Shown here: one piece after another, positions 1 through 5,257 of the stretch
Numbering within the stretch: position 1 is the first letter of the stretch
Layout: each line of letters starts with the position of its first letter
Origin: an uncultured Verrucomicrobiota bacterium
Lineage (GTDB): Bacteria; Verrucomicrobiota; Kiritimatiellia; RFP12; UBA1067
Reading direction: 5' to 3'
Assembly: GCA_946631535.1 (NCBI GenBank)
Contig: CAMPAF010000218.1
Coordinates: 1 to 5,257, forward strand
DNA: 5,257 nt
Program-made: the position numbers and the translations under genes
The notes under the pieces: model-generated
What the model was told of the DNA's origin: nothing
The model's input: the letters and a program-made list of their open reading frames with translations, nothing else
Databases searched by the model: none

Positions 1-1433
1 ATGCCGTGGTAGACGAGCTGCCAGAACGGCACGTAGCGGTCGATCATCGGATGCCACTTCTTGCCAGACGGCAGGTCGTTGAAGGGATCGGCGAAGACGA
101 CCGTAAGAGCGCTGTCCACCTCGCCGATGCACCAGTCGAAACCGCCCTCCGACGCGCTGCCGCCGAAGGCGTCGGACTGGAGGCGCAGGATCGCCTTCTC
201 CCAGACTGCGCGCTCTGCGTTGTTGAGCGGATGGCGCGGATCGGTGCATGGGAAGAGCGGACGGGAATTCACAACGTCTATGTAGCCAAGTCCCCTGAAG
301 CCGAGCGCCTTCATCGCGGCCGTGTGCTTGATGGCGTACTTCTCGTATGCGCGGCGCGGACAGACCCGGAAACAGCGCCCGCCGCTCCACGCCTCGCGCT
401 TCGCGTCGGTCATCGTACCGTCGTCCTTGCGGTCCTGGCAATACTCGAAGTCGAAGGTGTCGGCGATCAGGTATGCGTCGCGGTAGTTGGCGTGCCCCAC
501 GATCGGATGCCCCTTCGCGAGGGAATAGGCGATGAGCTCGCGGAGCTTGGTCTCGCCGCCAAGAAGCGGCTCGACCGGGAACATCTGCGGCCACCGTCCG
601 TCGTGCCCGCGGTAGTTCCAGCCGACGAGACAGTACTCGGCCTTGCCCACGCCTGCGGCGTCGCAGGCATCGATGATCTCCTTCACGCGGTCGAACGTGA
701 CGTACGCCGTCACAGGCGGCTCGTCCAGCTCCGTCTGGTCTGGCACCGGGCTCGGCGCCGGTTTCCACGCCTGGCGTATCCTTATCTCGGGTGCCTGCAC
801 CGCGTAGGCCAAAGCCTTGTTCGTCTTGACCCGTTCGGAGATCGGACGGCAGACTCCGCTCTCAAGCTGATACCTGCGGTACGTGCGGGCCATGCCGGAA
901 TAGTCGGCATCGTCACCGGTGAGGAACACGTAGTCGATCGCGATGTCCTCGTATGCGTGGGCCACATCCATGTCGAACGCGGTGAAACAGGAATATGTGC
1001 CGTCCTTCACGTCCGCGACGAGAGAGAACTCGTACTTCATCCCGGTGACTATCGCCACGAACGTTGCGCGCGGCGTCTTCATGCCGTAGACGGGCATCGG
1101 GAACCAGTTCTTGTGCTGGGCGAAATGTCCCCTCTCGAGGCGGAACGAGCAGAGCGCACCGGATGGATGGACATAGTAGCCATCCTCTCCCTTGCGTGCT
1201 GTCGAGAACGTAGGCTTCACGTTGACGCACACGGCGTCCGACGGGATGCGCGCGCGCGGCCAGGTGAAATGCGCCGTGCCGCCCTTCACCTCAACGGGCA
1301 CCGTCTCGACCTTGCACGACTTGTCCGCGCGCACCGTTTCGACCTTCACGTCGACAGTATCGCCGAACGCCGCCGCCGCAAGAGACACCATCAGGCATGA
1401 AGTCCACGATTTCCTAGGTTTCATCTTTTTCAT
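1..1433 (-). CDS. Secreted DUF5696-like glycosidase-like protein, N-terminal 477 codons (3' end off left edge)
   Basis: The minus strand reads open from ATG at 1433 to the left edge: 477 full codons plus two bases, no stop. Residues 1-24 form a signal peptide (Lys/Arg-rich start, core SCLMVSLAAAAF, possible cleavage after AFG), so the product is probably exported. Residues 25 to about 240 look like a beta-rich domain ending with ADYSGMARTYRRY (176-188). Residues about 240-477 look like a TIM barrel: LVGWNYRGHDG (269-279), GHANYRDAY (313-321), YIDV (384-387), SEGGFDW (428-434) and PFWQLVYHG (469-477). I recall this motif set from DUF5696 proteins, which are often annotated as glycoside hydrolases; the family call is from memory. 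D386, E429 and D433 are acidic candidates for the active site. The chosen ATG gives the signal peptide; a second ATG at codon 4 is possible. GGA lies 8 nt upstream as a weak ribosome site. It is divergent from the kinase at 1555. Substrate unknown. Confidence 0.8.
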   Translation of the reverse strand, partial: MKKMKPRKSWTSCLMVSLAAAAFGDTVDVKVETVRADKSCKVETVPVEVKGGTAHFTWPRARIPSDAVCVNVKPTFSTARKGEDGYYVHPSGALCSFRLERGHFAQHKNWFPMPVYGMKTPRATFVAIVTGMKYEFSLVADVKDGTYSCFTAFDMDVAHAYEDIAIDYVFLTGDDADYSGMARTYRRYQLESGVCRPISERVKTNKALAYAVQAPEIRIRQAWKPAPSPVPDQTELDEPPVTAYVTFDRVKEIIDACDAAGVGKAEYCLVGWNYRGHDGRWPQMFPVEPLLGGETKLRELIAYSLAKGHPIVGHANYRDAYLIADTFDFEYCQDRKDDGTMTDAKREAWSGGRCFRVCPRRAYEKYAIKHTAAMKALGFRGLGYIDVVNSRPLFPCTDPRHPLNNAERAVWEKAILRLQSDAFGGSASEGGFDWCIGEVDSALTVVFADPFNDLPSGKKWHPMIDRYVPFWQLVYHG

Positions 1434-1474
1434 GTTACGTATCCAAACGTCAAACTCGCCAAATCAGTGCAGAC

Positions 1475-1483
1475 AGTATACCA
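1475..1483 (-). promoter_or_regulatory. Extended -10 promoter of the DUF5696-like gene
   Basis: On the minus strand the sequence reads TGGTATACT, a TGn extended -10 with TATACT at 1480-1475 (5 of 6 matches to TATAAT). A start site about 7 nt downstream would fall near 1468, leaving a leader of about 35 nt before the ATG at 1433. No good -35 is seen at 16-18 bp; the best is CGGACG (3 of 6). Inferred from consensus only. Confidence 0.5.
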
Positions 1484-1539
1484 TAACCACCGGCGCCGTC
1501 CGCTTGCGCGATTCGGGTCTCCGCCCGGCCACAGGAATG

Positions 1540-1548
1540 TGCTACAAT
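1540..1548 (+). promoter_or_regulatory. Extended -10 promoter giving a leaderless kinase mRNA
   Basis: TGCTACAAT is a TGn extended -10 with TACAAT at 1543-1548 (5 of 6). Exactly 6 nt (AGTCGC) separate it from GTG at 1555, so transcription would start at about the first base of that codon. The -35 position (TCCGCC, 17-bp spacer) matches poorly, as expected for an extended -10 or an activator-dependent promoter. This element is also the main reason to start the kinase at 1555 rather than at the ATG at 1537, which would lie upstream of the start site. Confidence 0.6.
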
Positions 1549-1554
1549 AGTCGC

Positions 1555-2844
1555 GTGACGACACGCATTGGACATCTCCTTCCTGGCATCCTCGCCGCGT
1601 GCAGCCTAGCCGCATGCGTGTGGGTGCTGGCGTCAGAGCTGGCGGCGTTCCGCTCCGCGGTAGGCGGCTGGGCAGAGCGCGACATGCGCGCGCGCACGTT
1701 GCTCGCCGCCGACTCCCTAGGTCCCGCGATCGCCACGGGCGACTTCCGCCGCATCCGCGAGTTCGGCGACGGCTGCCGCGACGACGGCGTGCGCCTCACT
1801 ATCCTCAGCGTCGCCGGCGGCATCATATACGATTCCAGCACGTCCCCCGTTGGCGGACACCGCACGCGACCAGAGGTAGAGGCGGCGCGAGAGAGCTCCG
1901 ACCACGTGGGCACCGCGATACGCCGGTCGCAGACTACAGGAGCAGAGATGTTCTACTGCGCGCAGCTCACGGGCGAATCCATCGTGCGCCTTGCCGTCCC
2001 GATCTCGCGCTTCTACGCGCCCTTCCAGCGCGCGCGCCTCGGGCTCGTGCTCGCCGGCCTGGTCGGCGCCGCAAGCTTCCTCTTCATCTTCATCTTCACG
2101 CACCAGCTTCGCGCGCGCATCCGCGAACGCGAACGCCAGCTCGCCGAGCTCCGGCGCGCAGAGCGGTTCAGGAGCGAGTTCATAGCCAACCTCACACACG
2201 AGATAAAGACGCCGCTCACCGGCATACTCGGCGCGGTCGACCTCCTCGACGGCGGCGACGAACTGCCACAAGACAACCGCAAGACGCTCTACGGCCTGCT
2301 GCGCGGCGAGAGCGTCCGACTCAACGTGCTCGCCCAGGACATCCTCGAGCTGGCGCACCTCGAGGAGCAGCAGCGGAACGAAATCCACGACTTCGCCCAG
2401 GCAGATCTTGCCGACATCGTCCGTAGCGTCCAGATGCGCCTACAGCCGAAGGCGGACGCCGCCAACGTCCGCCTCGTCGCAGGAGACCTTCCGTCAGTCA
2501 CCGTCCCCTGCGACGCGCGGCTTGTGGAGCACGCTGTGGCCAACCTCGTGGAGAACGCCCTGCGCTACAGCGGCTCCCCCGACGTCGCGCTCTCCATCGC
2601 CGTCCGCGACGGGAAGGCCGTCCTCGCCGTGGAGGACCATGGCGTCGGCATCCCGCCAGAACATCGCGGCCGCATCTTCGAGCGGTTCTACCGCGTGGAC
2701 AAGGACCGTAGCCGCGAGCAGGGAGGCACTGGCCTCGGACTTGCCATCGTCAAGCACATCGCGCAGCTCCACCACGGCGCGGCCACGCTCGAGCCGGTTG
2801 CCGGCGGCGGCTGCCGCTTCGAGCTGTCGCTGCCGCTCGTGTAA
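1555..2844 (+). CDS. PhoR-like membrane sensor histidine kinase (429 aa, leaderless GTG start)
   Basis: This is a complete two-component sensor kinase that should autophosphorylate on His and pass the phosphate to a response regulator. From GTG 1555: TM1 at about 8-28; an extracytoplasmic sensor at about 29-160 with a PhoR-type PAS/CACHE-like pattern (LTILSVAGGIIYDSS 81-95, then HRTRPEVEAA 102-111); TM2 at about 162-181; a short charged helix, probably coiled coil, at 184-206; HisKA with FIANLTHEIKTPL (209-221), phosphoacceptor H215; HATPase_c with N box NLVENA (330-335, N334), G1 DHGVGI (361-366), F box IFERFYR (374-380) and G2 GGTGLGLAI (390-398). All catalytic motifs are intact. There is no HAMP or cytoplasmic PAS between TM2 and HisKA, so it is shorter than classical PhoR. 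No Shine-Dalgarno fits; an in-frame ATG at 1537 (six more residues) is the alternative start, with AGGA too close to it. No partner regulator is in the window, and the gene appears monocistronic. The ligand is unknown; phosphate sensing should not be assumed. Confidence 0.93.
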   Translation: MTTRIGHLLPGILAACSLAACVWVLASELAAFRSAVGGWAERDMRARTLLAADSLGPAIATGDFRRIREFGDGCRDDGVRLTILSVAGGIIYDSSTSPVGGHRTRPEVEAARESSDHVGTAIRRSQTTGAEMFYCAQLTGESIVRLAVPISRFYAPFQRARLGLVLAGLVGAASFLFIFIFTHQLRARIRERERQLAELRRAERFRSEFIANLTHEIKTPLTGILGAVDLLDGGDELPQDNRKTLYGLLRGESVRLNVLAQDILELAHLEEQQRNEIHDFAQADLADIVRSVQMRLQPKADAANVRLVAGDLPSVTVPCDARLVEHAVANLVENALRYSGSPDVALSIAVRDGKAVLAVEDHGVGIPPEHRGRIFERFYRVDKDRSREQGGTGLGLAIVKHIAQLHHGAATLEPVAGGGCRFELSLPLV

Positions 2845-2854
2845 CGCGATTCCG

Positions 2855-4588
2855 CTACTCGAAAAAGATGGTGCCGATCTGCCAGCCCGCGATGTTCGCG
2901 ATCGTGACTACCTGCTCGTTCGCCGCCGCGCCATGAGAGAACGGCAGCGGCTTCGGCGCGGCAAGTTTCGCGTCCTGCCACACGGCACGCCTGCCGGCAG
3001 GGTTGCGCACGCGCACCTTCAGCTCGTCCGTGTCGCCGATCGAGAGGTTGAGGATCGTCACGCTGTCGAGCGTGCCGTCCAGGCGCATGCGCGGCAGGAT
3101 GCGGAGAGGACGGCAGGCATCGATGCGCACAGGGAACGAGCCCTTCGTAGCGGCGTCCAGATCGTCCAGAAGCTTTGTCCGCCGGTTCGCGATCGGATAC
3201 TTCTCGATGTCGTCCACCTTCACCACCGCGCCTGCCGCAAGCGTAGCCTTGTCGGCGTCCGTCATCTCGGCGCGCGACTTCTCCGTCAGGTACCAAGTCT
3301 TCGTTCCGCTTTCGGCAACCGTCACGGGAACGCCCGCGCAGGCGAGGTCGAAGTCCTTGGGATCGCGCAGGTCGAAGCCGGCCGTCTCCGCCGCCGCAGA
3401 ACCGACGAACCGCGCCACGCCGCCCAGTCGGGTGCGGCGCGTCGAGGCCGCCAGCCGCTCGAAGTACGGACGCGCCGCCGCAAGCGTGCGCACGAACCTG
3501 TCGTACTCATCCACCGGCTCGGGCGCCGTATGCGCATACCAGTAGAGCGAGATCGAATCGCAGCCGGAGGCGATCGCGAGCGCGCTCTCCGTCATGATCG
3601 CGCCTGGAGACTTGTGGAGCACGTGGCGCGGATACGTCTCCTGCTCGTAGCAGACGCTCGCCACGAGCGGACCCCAGTCGCGGCAACGCTCGGCCTCGCG
3701 GGCGACGCTCATGCACTTCGCCACCATCCCGCGCGGCTCCGCCTCGATGTAGAAGCCCGCGCCAGGACGGATGCCGACAGGCCTGCGGCCCGGTCCGGAC
3801 AGCGCCTCCAGCAGCGGCTTCGTGTCGTAGCCCGTGTAGATCGTGTCCGACCACACGGCCTGGTAGGCCAGGCGGCACGGGCTTCCGATCTCGTCCGCCG
3901 CCTGCCGCGTGGCCGCCGCGAAGACTGCGAGCGACTCGGCGTTGAACGCGATCCACGCGGCGCGCACCGGCTCGCGCACGGCCTTCGAATAGAGCTTCGC
4001 CACGAGCGTCTCGCGCGTCCAGCTGCCGCCCGTCTTCGTGTTGAAGGCTGCGATGCAGCGCGGGCAGAAGCAGCCGTCCGGCTTGCTGACGCCCATGCGC
4101 AGGTCGTCGTCCAGCCAGTACGAGTCCGGCTTTGCGACCTTCAGGATCGTCTTCGTGAAATCGCGCTGGAAATCGAGCACGGCGGGCGAACGTGGGCAGA
4201 AGAAGTGCATGCGTTTCCCGTCCCGGCCCACCTGCCATGCGTCATCGGGGAATATCCGGTCGCCAGGCTTTGGAGGGCCGTCGTGCGCCGCGCCGTGGCC
4301 GAGCGTCAGCCCCTGCTGGTACGAAAGCCGGATTCCCGTCTTCTCGCAGAGCGGACGGAACGCCGCGAACTTTGCGGCCTCCTCCGCGATCAGCTCGTTC
4401 GTCTTCCGCCCGCCGCCCGCGAACCAGAACTCGTCGCACGCGCTCGGATAGCGCCGATGGCTCTCCATCAGACGCTCGAACACCTCCGGGGCGTTGTTGA
4501 TCGCGCCAGTATGGCGGATCACCACGAACGGCCATTCTCCGGCCGCAGCGGCACCCGTTGCCAGCAAAGAAAGGATTAGCGTTTTCAT
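2855..4588 (-). CDS. Secreted TIM-barrel glycosidase-like protein, family unassigned (577 aa)
   Basis: This is a complete ORF from ATG 4588 to TAG 2855. Residues 1-16 form a short signal peptide (core LILSLLATGAAAA, likely cleavage after A16), so the product is probably periplasmic or secreted. Residues about 20-380 look like an (alpha/beta)8 barrel: FWFAGGG (54-60), WLDDDLR (158-164), then a cysteine cluster GCFCPRCIAAF (172-182), VCYEQETYPR (312-321) and SISLYWYAHT (345-354). D160-D162 and E315/E317 are candidate catalytic residues, and C173/C175/C178 could bind a metal. Residues about 388-470 resemble a reduced glutamine-amidotransferase-like domain such as follows the barrel in GH42 beta-galactosidases; about 495-577 looks like a beta-sandwich. 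I know similar uncharacterised proteins from PVC bacteria but cannot name the family, so glycan hydrolysis is inferred. The gene follows the GH127-like gene by 40 bp on the same strand, yet has its own strong promoter. It has no leader and no Shine-Dalgarno site. Confidence 0.85.
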   Translation of the reverse strand: MKTLILSLLATGAAAAGEWPFVVIRHTGAINNAPEVFERLMESHRRYPSACDEFWFAGGGRKTNELIAEEAAKFAAFRPLCEKTGIRLSYQQGLTLGHGAAHDGPPKPGDRIFPDDAWQVGRDGKRMHFFCPRSPAVLDFQRDFTKTILKVAKPDSYWLDDDLRMGVSKPDGCFCPRCIAAFNTKTGGSWTRETLVAKLYSKAVREPVRAAWIAFNAESLAVFAAATRQAADEIGSPCRLAYQAVWSDTIYTGYDTKPLLEALSGPGRRPVGIRPGAGFYIEAEPRGMVAKCMSVAREAERCRDWGPLVASVCYEQETYPRHVLHKSPGAIMTESALAIASGCDSISLYWYAHTAPEPVDEYDRFVRTLAAARPYFERLAASTRRTRLGGVARFVGSAAAETAGFDLRDPKDFDLACAGVPVTVAESGTKTWYLTEKSRAEMTDADKATLAAGAVVKVDDIEKYPIANRRTKLLDDLDAATKGSFPVRIDACRPLRILPRMRLDGTLDSVTILNLSIGDTDELKVRVRNPAGRRAVWQDAKLAAPKPLPFSHGAAANEQVVTIANIAGWQIGTIFFE

Positions 4589-4594
4589 GTGATG

Positions 4595-4623
4595 ATTATA
4601 ATCAAGTTCGGACGATACGGCAA
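4595..4623 (-). promoter_or_regulatory. Strong sigma70-type promoter giving a leaderless mRNA for the TIM-barrel gene
   Basis: On the minus strand, -35 TTGCCG (4623-4618, 4 of 6) and -10 TATAAT (4600-4595, 6 of 6) are separated by the ideal 17 bp. The -10 ends 6 nt (CATCAC) before ATG at 4588, so the predicted start site is the A of the ATG or a base beside it. The whole element fits inside the 40-bp gap after the GH127-like stop codon, so the downstream gene can be expressed independently of it. Confidence 0.75.
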
Positions 4624-4628
4624 GAGGT

Positions 4629-5257
4629 TCAGCGTTCCTTGAGGAAGCAGGACGTGGTCACCTTGCGGTTGTTCGAGTCGAGCGGACAGCCCGTGTTGCG
4701 GAACCAGCCGCCCGGCTCCGTCTCCGCCGTAGGCATCGAACCGTCGGCCGGCAGCCAAACGCGGCTAGGGCCACCGCCGTTGAGCCGTCGCCAATACGGC
4801 ACGCGCGTCCTGAACCCGTCCCCTTCCCACGAATAGACAATCGGCCCTTGCTGCCAGGCAACGAGCCCTCTGTTCGCCGCTACGCGCGCGTCGCATGCCA
4901 CGCGCTGCAACGGCATCGGCAGCTCGAAGCTGATGGTTGTCGGCGTTGCGACGTCGAACGTCCTGTAGCCGTGGGGCACGGCGGGCTCGGCCGAATATAG
5001 CCCCGATTCCGCGCGGTTCGGCCAGCGTACGCGCAGCGCGAACGACACAGGCCTCTCCGCCGCAACCGTCAGCGACACCTTCCCGCCATCCGGGTAGTCC
5101 GTCGCCAGATCAAGCCTCACCTTCATGCCGCAGATCGTCGCCTCGCCGCCGGTGGAGGCGATAAAGTGGTTGAGATAGAGCGTGCGCCCGTCTGGCGAGA
5201 CTGCGTACATGCGGTTCTTGAAGTCTTCCAGCACGCGCGGCACGTTCCCCACGCAGC
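4629..5257 (-). CDS. GH127 (DUF1680) beta-L-arabinofuranosidase-like protein, C-terminal 208 codons (5' end off right edge)
   Basis: The frame enters from the right edge and stops at TGA 4629. The first complete codon is Cys, followed by VGNVPR, which matches the CC-x-GN-x-P-R region of GH127. In that family two adjacent cysteines hold the nucleophile and a zinc ligand; the truncated codon before it reads NGC, compatible with Cys. Other family-like stretches, numbered from that Cys, are MYAVSPDGRTLYLN (16-29), ATDYPDGGKVSLTV (51-64), FALRVRWP (72-79), ELPMPLQRV (111-119) and NRGLVAWQQGPIVY (128-141). These form the beta-sandwich part that follows the (alpha/alpha) barrel. GH127 enzymes release beta-L-arabinofuranose from plant glycoproteins and oligosaccharides; the related GH146 is an alternative. 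The last 45 residues or so are not recognisable. The internal GTG at 5252 is not the true start, because the family needs some 400 residues upstream. The TIM-barrel gene follows 40 bp downstream. Confidence 0.85.
   Translation of the reverse strand, partial: CVGNVPRVLEDFKNRMYAVSPDGRTLYLNHFIASTGGEATICGMKVRLDLATDYPDGGKVSLTVAAERPVSFALRVRWPNRAESGLYSAEPAVPHGYRTFDVATPTTISFELPMPLQRVACDARVAANRGLVAWQQGPIVYSWEGDGFRTRVPYWRRLNGGGPSRVWLPADGSMPTAETEPGGWFRNTGCPLDSNNRKVTTSCFLKER

Larger units (their letters stand above)
1434..1554. promoter_or_regulatory. Divergent intergenic control region
   Basis: This 121-bp gap separates the start codons of the minus-strand DUF5696-like gene and the plus-strand kinase. 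It holds one extended -10 element on each strand (1475-1483 and 1540-1548), about 56 bp apart and facing outward, so both -35 regions share the stretch 1484-1539. An 8-bp palindrome CGGCGCCG sits at 1491-1498, where a dimeric regulator could bind; such a short GC-rich palindrome is also easily there by chance. No small ORF or RNA gene is evident. Confidence 0.55.

Noticed and set aside
6..1400. 464-codon plus-strand open frame
   Set aside because: Its translation is Arg/His/Val-rich without recognisable motifs, and it sits in codon register opposite the DUF5696-like gene, which has a signal peptide, promoter and family motifs.
1192..1554. Upstream extension of the kinase reading frame to an ATG at 1192
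   Set aside because: The extension overlaps the divergent gene and both promoters and encodes nothing recognisable. The first transmembrane segment begins just after GTG 1555.
1717..2388. 223-codon minus-strand open frame inside the kinase gene
   Set aside because: It is the antisense of the sensor, TM2 and HisKA regions of a clear histidine kinase. The translation is low in complexity and has no motif or promoter.
2408..4579. 723-codon plus-strand open frame, the longest in the window
   Set aside because: It overlaps the conserved kinase C-terminus in another frame and is the in-register antisense of the 577-aa secreted protein. Its composition is extreme (Arg, Ala, Ser) and no domain is seen.
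4635..4646. Inverted repeat TTCCT-TG-AGGAA as a possible terminator of the GH127-like gene
   Set aside because: The loop would be 2 nt, too tight to form. It lies within the coding region and has no following U-tract.
4558..4836. 92-codon plus-strand open frame across the 40-bp gap
   Set aside because: It covers a strong minus-strand promoter and the ends of two real minus-strand genes, and has no ribosome site or recognisable protein motif.

Overview
The window looks like chromosomal DNA from a GC-rich Gram-negative-type bacterium (about 60-65 % GC by eye). My best guess is a gut or sediment member of the PVC group such as Kiritimatiellota or Lentisphaerota. That guess rests on the density of secreted TIM-barrel glycosidase-like proteins, the codon use and the promoter style. 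It is an inference; no marker gene is present to prove it.

Layout: (1) 1-1433, minus strand: a secreted DUF5696-like glycosidase-like protein. Its N-terminal 477 codons are here and its C-terminus lies beyond the left edge. (2) 1434-1554: a 121-bp divergent promoter region with an extended -10 element on each strand. (3) 1555-2844, plus strand: a complete PhoR-like membrane sensor histidine kinase, with no response regulator visible in the window. (4) 2855-4588, minus strand: a complete secreted TIM-barrel glycosidase-like protein of unassigned family, convergent with the kinase and only 10 bp from it. (5) 4589-4628: a 40-bp gap holding a near-ideal sigma70-type promoter for gene 4. (6) 4629-5257, minus strand: the C-terminal part of a GH127 (DUF1680) beta-L-arabinofuranosidase-like protein, entering from the right edge almost exactly at its catalytic cysteine region.

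The three minus-strand genes suggest an accessory polysaccharide-degradation locus, possibly for arabinose-containing plant glycans, with a one-gene sensor kinase inserted in the opposite direction. The most interesting signal is regulatory. Two of the three visible gene starts have a -10 hexamer ending exactly 6 nt before the start codon, so transcription should begin at or next to the first base of the start codon, giving leaderless mRNAs. The third start has a leader of about 35 nt and only a weak Shine-Dalgarno match.

I see no tRNA, rRNA, CRISPR array, insertion sequence, attachment site or convincing intrinsic terminator. The very long plus-strand open frames opposite genes 1 and 4 are antisense shadows in codon register with the real genes.
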